Made by a program: the position numbers and the translations under genes
Part shown: positions 1 to 8,618 of the stretch, piece by piece
Numbering within the stretch: the first letter of the stretch is position 1
How the letters are laid out: each line of letters opens with the position of its first letter
Source of the DNA: Trichomonas vaginalis G3
Taxonomy: Eukaryota; Parabasalia; Trichomonadida; Trichomonadidae
DNA: 64,000 nucleotides
Assembly: GCF_026262505.1 (NCBI RefSeq)
Contig: NC_067203.1
Location: 20,007,411 to 20,071,410 of the forward strand
Direction: 5' to 3'
The notes under the pieces: generated by a model
Database searches by the model: none
What the model saw: only the letters and a program-made list of their open reading frames with translations
What the model was told of the DNA's origin: nothing

Positions 1-708
1 AGAGCGTTTAGGAAATGACTCATATTATGACCAAATCATTATATCAGCAACTTCAGACTCTATGGACTCAACAGCGAAAACATTTATGTCAAAAGTTCAA
101 GCCTCTGTCGTTAAAGTTCCAGACAGTGAACTCATTGAATTTCTTCAACGTTACATTCGACGTAAGAGGAAATATTATGCCATCGTTGAATTTATACAGT
201 CAGGAATGCAAAAGACTTCAGAAGAGATGGAAAGAATTATTGACAAACACCACTTACGTCAATACTCAGGAGTTTACGATATGAAACGACTTACAAACTA
301 CATTCTGTCAAAACTTTCAAAATACCCCTTCAAAAAGTATCCTTCAAACACTCTGCTCGTTTGCGACGACTTCGCCGGAAAAGGTTTAGTGTCAAAGCCT
401 GACTCACCATTAGCTAACATCATTACTAAAGTCAGACATTACCACTTAACTGTAGCAATACTTATGCAAACATGGAGTTTTTAGCTTTAAACATAAAACG
501 TCTCATAACTGACTTCGTTATCTTTCAAGGTTTCTCACGTTATGATATTGAACTCATTTGGAAACAGTCAGGTATAACATTACCTTTTGAAGAAATTTGG
601 GAAGCATATAAGTCTCTCTTCTCTCCTCGTTCATACCTTGAGATTCATATCATGACTAATACCATTAAAGTCAAAAATATTCCATGGGAACGACCAACAT
701 TGTTTTAA
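1..708 (+). pseudogene. Maverick packaging ATPase region (A32/FtsK-HerA type), C-terminal part
   Basis: This is the end of a genome-packaging ATPase, the motor expected to pump DNA into the capsid. A Walker B-like segment (LLVCDDFAG) is seen near base 350, followed by the family's sensor-type segment VRHYHLTVAILMQT near base 435. The Walker A part lies left of the window. The region is broken and is treated as a fossil. It converges on the next minus-strand gene, the two stop regions overlapping by about four bases, as is usual for this compact element. The family call rests on these two motifs and on the Maverick context. Confidence 0.7.
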
Positions 709-1223
709 AGTTTAACCTTCAATTGACTGATGGTAAACAAATTCCATGCATCTCTGTCGCCATTTCTGTTAATATTTTTGCTGTCATTCATATCATCCAC
801 TTCCCCATCCGTTAGCTTTTGAGGATATGCGTTAGAATAGCTGTTCTTAAATGAAGGCTTTTCACCTTTGAGAGCATAAACTCTATAACTTTCTGCATAC
901 TTTATGTTTGAACCTCCTGAGCCATCATTGACATAAATTTTTATAGGCTTCCACCCTTTGTTCATGTTCCTGCTTCTTCCCTTAGCTCTTTTGTTCAGTA
1001 GTTCTACATCTTTATACACAGCTCCTGTCTCAGTGAATTCAACAATATTTTCATTCGTTAGCTTTACATTCAAACCCTTGTCGAGTATATTGTTCATTTC
1101 ATACATATAAAAGGTTTTTATTCTATATGAAATGAGAAGCAAATCCATCTTAGCTGGTGCCGTTAATGTTCCAATTGAACCAACATCAAATGTTGACTCA
1201 CGAACGACAAACAATATTGTCAT
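705..1223 (-). CDS. Maverick protein of unknown function (172 aa)
   Basis: This is an open frame of 172 residues on the minus strand, convergent with the ATPase region. I recognise no domain. The middle is basic (KRAKGRSRNMNKGWKP, residues about 78-93) and the C-terminal third is rich in Asn, Asp and Ser. There is no signal peptide, membrane helix or coiled coil. Its place between the ATPase and the penton-like gene suggests an accessory or minor virion role, but that is only context. Confidence 0.45.
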   Translation of the reverse strand: MTILFVVRESTFDVGSIGTLTAPAKMDLLLISYRIKTFYMYEMNNILDKGLNVKLTNENIVEFTETGAVYKDVELLNKRAKGRSRNMNKGWKPIKIYVNDGSGGSNIKYAESYRVYALKGEKPSFKNSYSNAYPQKLTDGEVDDMNDSKNINRNGDRDAWNLFTISQLKVKL

Positions 1224-1274
1224 AAAGAACTATAGTTCAGAGTGTTTTGAAAGAAAGAACCAGAGCTGAAATCC

Positions 1275-1745
1275 GTGAATTTAAACACAGCTTCAAACGC
1301 TAACGCTACATCAGATGTTAAGTTAGAGTATCCACCACTGGACCAAATTCTTTCAAGAGAAGCCAACGACAACCCTTACACAAATGTTCAAACAAATCCT
1401 TCAGATAACGTAGACCATTACCTTCTTCAGTTATACCAAACAATTTTACTCAAAGACGATAAGAAGCTTTTGACAAATCTTATAAGCAAGAACCAAATAA
1501 TTCTAACAAAGGAGGACCTTGAAAATGTTATATCACGAATAACAGGGAAACAATGTGTCATTGACTATCTCGACCCTGAAATCGAATGCTGTGGTCAAAC
1601 GCCACCATTCATGAAAATAGGTAACATCCGCATCATTGAAATACCAGGAACTACAGGAGTTGAGTTTAAGTATAAATATTCGAACGAGTATACAAAACTT
1701 TCAACAGAATATAAGCTTTGTTTGAAATATGTTTTAGTAAATTAA
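1275..1745 (+). CDS. Maverick protein of unknown function, probably incomplete
   Basis: The open frame of about 156 codons has no convincing start and is probably not whole. The product is acidic and polar at its N-terminal side (Asn/Asp-rich), then predicted alpha/beta with a Cys pair (ECCGQTPPF, about residues 104-112). I recognise no family. Its 3' end overlaps the 3' end of the minus-strand frame 1666-2010 by about 80 bases, a tail-to-tail arrangement seen elsewhere in this element. Confidence 0.35.
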   Translation: MNLNTASNANATSDVKLEYPPLDQILSREANDNPYTNVQTNPSDNVDHYLLQLYQTILLKDDKKLLTNLISKNQIILTKEDLENVISRITGKQCVIDYLDPEIECCGQTPPFMKIGNIRIIEIPGTTGVEFKYKYSNEYTKLSTEYKLCLKYVLVN

Positions 1746-2010
1746 AGCAATTTAGTAATCTATCCAAAACTTCTTCAACAGTATCGAACTCATCTTCATA
1801 ATGCAAACCTAATCTTATTGACTTGGTGCAGTTTTCACTAACACAATATAGCGCTTTGCGCTCGGCGCCTTTGACGCCTTTTTCTGTTCTCTTGACTGAC
1901 ATAACTAACTCATTTGTTTCATCAAACAGCAATAACCAAAGTTCATGACCTAATACATAACATTCATACTTTATATTTTTAGCTCTGAGTTCTCTTGTAA
2001 GCTGTTGCAT
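1666..2010 (-). CDS. Maverick small protein of unknown function (114 aa)
   Basis: This minus-strand frame has an ATG at 2010 and starts inside the last 40 bases of the penton-like gene upstream of it, so the two minus-strand genes overlap. The middle segment (KRTEKGVKGAERKAL) is encoded by a GC-rich double hairpin at 1850-1878, one of a repeated set in this element. I recognise no domain. The sequence looks alpha/beta, with an acidic helix-forming stretch near DEFDTVEEVLDRLLNCFNLL. Confidence 0.4.
   Translation of the reverse strand: MQQLTRELRAKNIKYECYVLGHELWLLLFDETNELVMSVKRTEKGVKGAERKALYCVSENCTKSIRLGLHYEDEFDTVEEVLDRLLNCFNLLKHISNKAYILLKVLYTRSNIYT
1850..1878. repeat. GC-rich double hairpin inside a coding frame
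   Basis: Two adjacent palindromes are seen, AGCGCTTTGCGCT (1850-1862) and GGCG-loop-CGCC (1864-1878). They are GC-rich against an AT-rich background and resemble the hairpin pairs at 3352, 4081, 7428, 10292, 10484, 14012 and 15456. Confidence 0.6.
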
Positions 2011-2747
2011 TTAATATTTTCTAAAAAGTCAACTTCAACAGTCATTCGCACTGGTGCCTTCAGTTCTACAGGCTCTCCTTGAAAGTCAACAAGTCTGAAT
2101 TGCATGTCTTTCAAATTATGAGGACTAATGCGAACCCATTTACCTAAATGAGTTACTATGACAGGAACGTTTGGAATGAACATTGAATTGACTGCATAAC
2201 AGAAGGATTTATATTCTACTGAACCTTTACTATTAACTCCTGAAATACCTGTGACATTAGCTATTTTTGACTCAACGTATAAACAATTACCATAACATAC
2301 GTATGGAACAGATTTCATCTCAATCGTTTTGTCAACACTTTTCAAAGGACATGTCATATGGTATGCTCCCAGAAGCAATTGAACTCTATGACTCATTCGT
2401 GTTATCTTAAACTCCTTCGCATAACTGAACTTCAAAACTCCTGCAATAAGTTTAACATTCATTAAGTTTTCTTCGTTCTCCTTGTTTATTGTAGTATTTA
2501 TGAGCGCATTTAACACTCCAGCTAATGTTTCCATCTTATATTCTACATTATTGTGAAATCTTATTTCGTGCTTCTTTCCATCTATTTCAAGCTCCATGAA
2601 ATCTGTTTCATCTGTTATAACGAATGAAGCGATAGTATTGAAGTCAACAACTCTGAAAGCAAGCGCTTCATTCTGAAGACCTAAGTTTGTTTGTAGCTTT
2701 ACTGTCCCGTATTCGTTTGGGTCTGTACTTTGCAAATAGAACAACAT
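1971..2747 (-). CDS. Maverick minor-capsid candidate (penton-like), about 258 aa
   Basis: The frame is open further upstream, but the ATG at 2747 (MLFYLQSTDPNE) is the likely start because it lies just beyond the divergent gene start at 2765. The sequence is rich in beta strands. It ends in a pattern resembling the C-terminus of Polinton penton-like proteins (FRLVDFQGEPVELKAPVRMT, in which a strand, D-x-x-G, and a last strand follow one another). Such proteins would sit at capsid vertices beside the major capsid protein at 15750-17325. I see no catalytic motif. The assignment to capsid is inferred from strand pattern and context; it could also be another jelly-roll protein. Confidence 0.45.
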   Translation of the reverse strand: MLFYLQSTDPNEYGTVKLQTNLGLQNEALAFRVVDFNTIASFVITDETDFMELEIDGKKHEIRFHNNVEYKMETLAGVLNALINTTINKENEENLMNVKLIAGVLKFSYAKEFKITRMSHRVQLLLGAYHMTCPLKSVDKTIEMKSVPYVCYGNCLYVESKIANVTGISGVNSKGSVEYKSFCYAVNSMFIPNVPVIVTHLGKWVRISPHNLKDMQFRLVDFQGEPVELKAPVRMTVEVDFLENIKCNSLQENSELKI

Positions 2748-2764
2748 TTTATTCTCATTAAAAT
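2748..2764. promoter_or_regulatory. 17-bp divergent intergenic region
   Basis: Only 17 bases (AT-rich, with TTTATTCTCATTAAAAT) separate the ATG of the minus-strand penton-like gene from the ATG of the plus-strand fibre gene. Any promoter must be extremely short, overlap the coding sequence, or serve both directions. Confidence 0.5.
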
Positions 2765-3351
2765 ATGAGTATTGCTGCATATGCGTATGAAGCTGACAGA
2801 GCTAAACGTTTATATTTTGGTCAATACTCTCTCACACTTACTGACAAATATATTGTTATTTCTGATGGAAATACCGAGAAATACATAACATGGAAGGACT
2901 ATGAAAAGTTTGACCCTATTTTAACTCCATGCACTATGCCATTCATTGTAAATGGTGAAGTTGTCATGAAGAACGACACAACTGTTTATAGGTCTGTATA
3001 TGAAGCGTTAGAATATATGTTGAATTATAATCCCGAAAGATTTGACCCAAGCACTACGTCATGTACAATGCCTTTTATTAAGGATGGTGAAATCGTAAGA
3101 GTTCCGAATTCAACGGTTTACACAGCTGTTCAAAACAGTTTACAAAACATTTTAGCGAATATCTTTAATTCAGAAACTACAGAAATAAAATTACCATATA
3201 TAACAGATGCTAAAGAAATTAAATCAAAAACGACAACATTATTTACGTCACTTAATGATTTAATGACTTATATCATTAATATTCCTGCACCAACTACAGC
3301 ATTTGATCCAAACTCGACGGTTTGCAGTGTACCTTTCATAAAGTCGCAAAC

Positions 3352-3407
3352 GGACTCTTTGAGTCCTGAAGGTCTTTCAGACCGAAGCGACCAGGGCGAA
3401 GCCCATG
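3352..3407. repeat. GC-rich triple hairpin inside the fibre region
   Basis: Three palindromes lie in series: GGACTCTTTGAGTCC (3352-3366), GGTCTTTCAGACC (3371-3383) and GGGCGAAGCCC followed by ATG (3394-3407). The translated insert is polar (DRSDQGEAHDS) and differs from the flanking repeats in composition. Confidence 0.7.
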
Positions 3408-4080
3408 ACAGTTCATTAATTGTTTTAAGGGATTCAACAGTTAATGAATCATTAAAGGCGTCATTAATGAAAATCATTGATTTTAATTCATTCACGAATA
3501 CATATAATTCATTCATTAATGTTTCATATGCTTCTAAAGAAGGTGAGCCAAAAACTATCGATAAAGCGGTGTATGAAATAAAAGCATCAACGACGAAATT
3601 GAATTCGTTAACTTTTGACGGTGATAGTTTCGTTAATGACATAACATCGGGGAAAACAATTTTAACGAAAGAATATTTAAAATCTCATGTTAGTGAGTTC
3701 GTTGAAATTGAAAAAGAAGGTGGAATTAAGTTCGATCCACTGAATTTCATTTTCAGCTTAGCGAATGCGGGTGTTAGTTTCGCTGAATGGACAACTATAC
3801 AGAGTGAAATAAATGCAATATGGACGTTTTTGGGGTCAAAAGCGGGAATGGGTGAGCTTGTAAATGCTGCAAGAACATTAGGTGAAACAGGAAATTTTGT
3901 AGATGGTTTTAAAAGACTTGTTTCAAATGTTTTAACAAACACAAAGAAATTATTTAGATATACCATACATAACGGACGGATTTTCGAACAGGTAGCAACA
4001 AACCCTCCGGTTATGGCTGCGTTGATGATGGTTAGAGATATAAAACCACGTAACGACGGGAACGAAGAACATGAACAACA

Positions 4081-4115
4081 GAGCCCAACGGGCTCAGAGC
4101 CACATAGTGGCGAGG
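4081..4115. repeat. GC-rich double hairpin inside the fibre region
   Basis: GAGCCCAACGGGCTC (4081-4095) is followed by CCACATAGTGG (4100-4110) and CGAGG. It belongs to the same class as the hairpin pair at 3352 and is encoded as a polar segment. Confidence 0.65.
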
Positions 4116-4896
4116 ATACTGGTCGGGTTATTCAAGACATTAAAAACGTGTATCCTGAAGTTATTGATTTATTTAGAGGAGTTAATGATTCAATTTCAAA
4201 ACATTCTATAACCCTCGATGAAGAGAATAAATTAACAGATTATATATTCGTCATTATTGCAGAATTAATGAAGAGAATAAATGAAAAAGGAATTGGTGAT
4301 ATCATTAATGTCAGCGATGTAATGATGAAAAGAAATTTTGACTCATTATTTACAAAACCGAAAACAGAATATAGTCTTTATGACGTAATTACCGAATTAA
4401 TGAAAAAGATTAATGATAATAAGAGTTCTGGCGGAAGAGTTGAATTAGAAGTGAATGATGTTAATGAGAAATTAGCCGAAAAAGCAGATAAAAACCACGT
4501 TCATTATATAACTTCAGACGAACACAGATTATAACGGACTACCATGGATATTTAACACGAAGTGATGAAGCGAAGACAAAAAATGTTAATGAAAGAAGAT
4601 ATAAATACATTCGTGCTAAAGGTTATGACATAAGCTGTACTGTACAGTATGACACAGGTAAAGCACCAGAAGCATTTAGTTATAACGATGAAATTTATGC
4701 CTCTACTTTCTCTGTTAATGGTGTATTAGTTGAACCAAGATTTATGTTAAGAGTTAAGGCAAAAATAACGTTTGAAGATGCTATTAAAAGTAAAGCTGAC
4801 AAAGTTGAACTTGACGCAACGAACAAAGTTTTGAAATCTCATAAACACAACATCTCCGATATAAATGAACTTCAAACTTCTTTAGACAGTAAAGCT

Positions 4897-5550
4897 GACA
4901 AGAACCATACACATAAATCCTTCACTACTGTTAGAGCAGACGACATAATATTGAACTTTGACCTTGGTTCAAGTGCACCATTAGAAAATCCAAGTACAAG
5001 CGTAAAAGATACTCTTAACAGTTTAGATAACAGTTGCAGGAACATTGAAAGTCATGCCAGAAACTTTGAAGCACATGAACTACCAGCAATGTTAGATAAG
5101 AAAGCAGACAAGAACCATACACATAAATCCTTCACAACTGTTGCTATAGAAAGTATTGAAGGAACGGTTGAAGAAACTGGTGGGGATGCATTATATTGTA
5201 AACCTCCTAACTTTCCACAAGGTTTAACATCGGATGACGACATAACGACGATGAGAAACATTAGATGTAAAGATGTTTATGTCATGAAGGATGAACATAA
5301 TATTAAATTCACTGCTCAAGATTTATATGACAAGAAAGCAGACAAGAACCATACACATAAATCCTTCACTACTGTTAGAGCAGACGACATAATATTGAAC
5401 TTTGACCTTGGTTCAAGTGCACCTTTAGAGAATCCGAGTACAAGCGTAAAAGATACTCTTAACAATTTAGATAAGAGTTGCAGGAATACCGAAGATCATG
5501 CCAGAAACTTTGAAGCATATGAACTACCAGCAATGTTAGACAAGAAAGCA
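4897..5550 (+). repeat. 210-bp direct repeat within the fibre region
   Basis: Two copies, 4897-5106 and 5341-5550, are nearly identical by eye. A third partial start lies at 5107. Each begins with the codons for DKNHTHKSFTT. The high identity points to recent internal duplication of a fibre module. Confidence 0.8.
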
Positions 5551-6295
5551 GATAAAACTTATGTGGATGCAGAACTAACAAAGAAATTTTCGAAACCAGA
5601 TACAATGACATTTACAACAGAAATTATAAATGGTGAACCAGCAACTCCATTTGAATTTGTTAGAGGTCTTCAACCAGATACTTTTGAATTTTTCTTGGAT
5701 AATTCTATTGAACTAACATTACATTATAAAAGTGGAACAAATGCAACATTTCATCCGGGAGATACATTCCAAATGGTATTTAATGACATAAGTTCTTTAG
5801 AATATGTTTATAGAGTTATGAGCATATATGATTTAATATATCCTATAGGAGCTGTTTATACGTCTATGAATCCAATAAATCCAAACACTTTATTTGGTGG
5901 TAGATGGTATGAAATAGTTGACAGTTTTCCATTCTACACTAATACGCAGTCAATGAAGATGGGAGGTTCAAAGAAAATAGGTATTGAAAACCTTCCTTCA
6001 CATATGCATAGGTTCAGTGGAAGAACATCTGTGGAAGGAAACCATTCACATTCAATAACAAAAAGAGGTTATACAAATCTTGCAGCGGGTTCGGATAGAC
6101 AGGGAATGCATAGATATGATATCACAACTGACCCCAAAGATGTTAGCACAGGTATTTTCTGTGGAACTGCAGGAAATCATACACATGTTGTAGCTGGTAT
6201 TACAGACCCAGCAGGTAATGGAAAAGATTATATGCCTCCTTATATAACAATGCACGCTTGGATACGAGTTGGTTAAAATCTTTAACTTTACATAA

Positions 6296-7379
6296 ATGAG
6301 CTTGAAAGAAGTATTCGAACAACATCCATGGAGGTCATTTAAGAAGTTCAATGAAGCTGCAAAGAGTTCGGGATTTACTAACAGAGCTGAAGTGAAAAGG
6401 TTCTTTGACAAAAATGTTGTACATCAAACAAAAATAAATCCTTACGACTACTTTTTACCAATTTACTCCAACACTCCTGACGCATACCAATTTGACACTC
6501 TCATTCAAAGCAGAAAAGGAGGACATAAACCATTCCTCATCTTCATAAATGTTAACACTCGTAAAGCATATGCGTATATAATGAGAAATAAAGGAACTCA
6601 TGAAGTGTTAAGAGTTTTACAAAAGTTTGTAGCAGAACATAGCCCAAGTATTTTAACATCAGACCAAGACGGTGCATACCTCAGCAACGAAATCACAGAA
6701 TTTCTCATTAAGCATAACATAACTCACTACACTACTGAAGACCATAACCATAACATACTCGGTATCATTAACCGCTTCATAAGAACGCTCAGAGATTTAA
6801 ATCAAGAGCGAGACTTTACCGAAGAAACAATGAAACATTTTCTCGAAGTATATAATTCCTCAACACATCTACAACAGGACATATACCAAATTCAATGACA
6901 CAACAACAAGAAGAAAAGTATATACAAAAGAAACGAAGCAAACACAAAATATCAGAAATTCAACACAATTTACCCTCATTCCTGGTACAAAAGTTCGTGT
7001 AGTTCTTGACGACAAACCATTGACAAAGAAACGTTTAAGGTTAAGTCGAAATTATTATATCGTAGACTCTACGCAAGGTAATGGATATCTTATAAAAGCT
7101 GCTGACGACTCCATTGCGTTTTACCCTCGTCATAAATTAGTCGAAAGTAGTAATGGCAAACTTGCTGAAACCATTGACGAAGCAAAGCGAGGAGTGGTTA
7201 TTGAAATACTTGGCTATAACACAAACGATGACACTTATAAAGTAAGATATGAAGGAGGCGTTGAAGATGTTATACCATCTAAGAACTTGAGAGAGTCAAA
7301 GCCAACTCATCTGGGACCATTAGAGCGGGAGTACTGGAAAGACAAAAATATGCCAGAAAGAATAAGAAAATTCATCTAA
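6296..7379 (+). pseudogene. Maverick integrase region (retroviral-type, rve fold)
   Basis: The region encodes the DDE-type integrase that inserts Polintons and leaves a 6-bp target duplication. It starts with a helical N-terminal part, then the core: YQFDTLIQ (first Asp), LTSDQDGAY (second Asp region) and ILGIINRFIRTLR (third catalytic region). After the core comes a basic linker and a C-terminal SH3-like or chromo-like beta module (YNTNDDTYKVRYEGGVEDV near base 7215). The region is broken and is treated as a fossil. It follows the fibre region by only 19 bases on the same strand. Family identity is firm from the order of segments. Confidence 0.85.
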
Positions 7380-7404
7380 ACTTTTTCATTAGATGTAAAT
7401 CAGA

Positions 7405-7800
7405 CAAAAATATAATTTAGGTGAAGAGACCCAAAGGGTCAGAGCCGCAAAGCGGCTAGGTGACATCTCACCTGTTTTCTCACCTCTTTTTTCACCTCTT
7501 GAATTTTCATGAATTTTCACAAAAGACCAAAACTAACGTTATTTTTCTATCTTAAGGAAATTCATGAAAATTCAAGACCCTTTGGGTCTCTTCACCTATA
7601 ATATATTTTTGGTCATTTACACTCATTTACGAAGAAGTTATGACAAAGCATTTACGAAGAAGTTATGACAAAGCATTTACGAAGAAGTTATGACAAAGTC
7701 ACGAGGGTGAAAAAAGAGGTGAGAAAACGGGTGACATCTCACCTAGCCGCTTTGCGGCTCTGACCCTTTGGGTCTCTTCACCTAAATTATATTTTTGGTC
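7405..7800. repeat. Nested long inverted repeat between Maverick genes
   Basis: Arms of about 95 bases (about 7405-7500 and 7707-7800) are nearly perfect inverted copies. Each contains the hairpins GACCC-GGGTC and AGCCGC-GCGGCT and an AGGTGA cluster. Inside them lies a second inverted pair (TTGAATTTTCATGAATTTTC near 7499 and its complement near 7558). A third GACCCTTTGGGTC lies at 7576-7588. The whole could fold into a large cruciform. Confidence 0.8.
7626..7700. repeat. Three tandem 25-bp repeats
   Basis: The unit starts TTTACGAAGAAGTTATGACA and ends AAGCA. It occurs at 7626-7650, 7651-7675 and 7676-7700, the last differing at its end. The array lies inside the loop of the long inverted repeat. 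Confidence 0.9.
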
Positions 7801-7894
7801 AAAGCTTCCACGAGAGAAAAGATTCCTCATTCGCTAAGGATTCCAAAAATGAAAAAATCATTGATTTTGGCTGAGAAAAAACAGCAAAACCCTT

Positions 7895-7957
7895 CTTCCA
7901 CGGGAACAAAGAAATAAAGAAGAAATAAAGTAAATTTTTTATTTATTCCCGTGGAAG
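7895..7957. repeat. Perfect 12-bp stem hairpin
   Basis: CTTCCACGGGAA (7895-7906) pairs with TTCCCGTGGAAG (7946-7957) around an AT-rich loop of 39 bases. It lies between the long inverted repeat and the tRNA-like sequence. Confidence 0.75.
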
Positions 7958-8022
7958 ATAGAGCACTTTTATGATACTTTTTATTCACGACAAACAAGAC
8001 AAATAAAGAAAATAAGAAAATA

Positions 8023-8103
8023 CGGCGCTGTCGCGGTTCGAACCACAGACCCTGACCCCTCCATAACACCACCTTAGACCACTGTGCTACGTAGCCTGTC
8101 GAC
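8023..8103 (-). ncRNA. tRNA-like or tRNA-derived sequence in the Maverick
   Basis: Read on the minus strand, this stretch contains an A-box-like TAGCACAGTGG (complement of 8079-8089) and a B-box-like GGTTCGAACC (8035-8044), correctly ordered and spaced for an internal RNA polymerase III promoter. It is GC-rich compared with its surroundings. I could not fold a good acceptor stem or anticodon arm, and the T loop is one base short, so this is more likely a degraded or tRNA-derived sequence than a working tRNA. Confidence 0.35.
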
Positions 8104-8217
8104 ATAAGATTTTATAAATTGCATATTTGACGTAAATTTATTTCCATCTGGCTTCCCACTGCATAAGATATTCATACGTGTTTGTAAGACATTCATTAAA
8201 CTTCTTTTCTATTGCAT

Positions 8218-8511
8218 CTAATCTTGCGTTATTTTTTCAATAACTTGTCTGTATTCTTCATCATCTCCAGCAGTGTTTGGGTCTTCACGTTTAAAATATT
8301 CATTGTTAACCAATTTTTTATCTACAAATTTTATTAGTGTTTGATTCACTTCGTTATGATAACGGTCATATTCTTTCAATACGTAAGTGAAGACAAAATG
8401 CGTCGTACCTTCAATCTTAAAGCTTAAAGAACTTTCAACACAGTTTTGAGGGTCTGTCAGTGCGTCAATGAGATAGTATTCGAAGTCAGTCAATAATCTT
8501 TTTAAAGTCAT
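8218..8511 (-). CDS. Maverick small acidic protein of unknown function (97 aa)
   Basis: The ATG at 8511 is preceded by the A+T box read as AAATTTTATCC on the minus strand. The product is charged and mostly helical, with an acidic end (KREDPNTAGDDEEYRQVIEK). I recognise no domain. It is divergent from the KilA-N gene, sharing a 107-bp intergenic region with mirrored promoter-like boxes, which suggests coordinated expression. Confidence 0.5.
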   Translation of the reverse strand: MTLKRLLTDFEYYLIDALTDPQNCVESSLSFKIEGTTHFVFTYVLKEYDRYHNEVNQTLIKFVDKKLVNNEYFKREDPNTAGDDEEYRQVIEKITQD

Positions 8512-8618
8512 TTCATACAGGATAAAATTTAATGTTGTGAAGAAATAGTGTTTATCTCAGAAAAAATAAAGTTAGTTTTTATTTTATTTATTTTTTTATC
8601 CTGTATGTAAGAACAGTA
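8512..8618. promoter_or_regulatory. Divergent promoter with mirrored boxes
   Basis: ATACAGGATAAA (about 8514-8525) next to the minus-strand gene is mirrored by TTTATCCTGTAT (about 8595-8606) next to the KilA-N gene, each just before its ATG. The segment between is AT-rich. TTTATTTTTTTATCC at 8587-8601 is the longest match to the element-wide A+T box. Confidence 0.6.

Larger units (their letters stand above)
2765..6276 (+). pseudogene. Maverick fibre region with phage tail-collar-like C-terminus
   Basis: The region encodes a long repetitive protein. Its N-terminal half has three related modules around FDPxxTxCTMPFI (near bases 2920, 3045 and 3300). The second half has repeated KADKNHTHKSFTTV units and ends in a domain typical of bacteriophage tail fibres and collars: YPIGAVYTSMNPINPNTLFG, GRWYEI, then LPSHMHRF, NHSHS, NHTHV, and a final PPYITMHAWIRVG. 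In T4-type fibres such H-x-H pairs bind metal inside a trimer. A receptor-binding spike on the particle is the natural inference. The region is broken (about one break) and is treated as a fossil. Confidence 0.75.

Noticed and set aside
2765-6276. Bacterial or phage contamination as source of the tail-fibre-like sequence
   Set aside because: It is embedded between Maverick genes on both sides with matching base composition and shares their GC-rich hairpin inserts.
7626-7700. CRISPR-like array
   Set aside because: The three 25-base repeats are head to tail without spacers, in a eukaryotic mobile element.
7827-8105. 92-codon minus-strand frame
   Set aside because: Its first part comes from the tRNA-like GC island and the rest is low-complexity hydrophobic sequence; it has no protein-like features.
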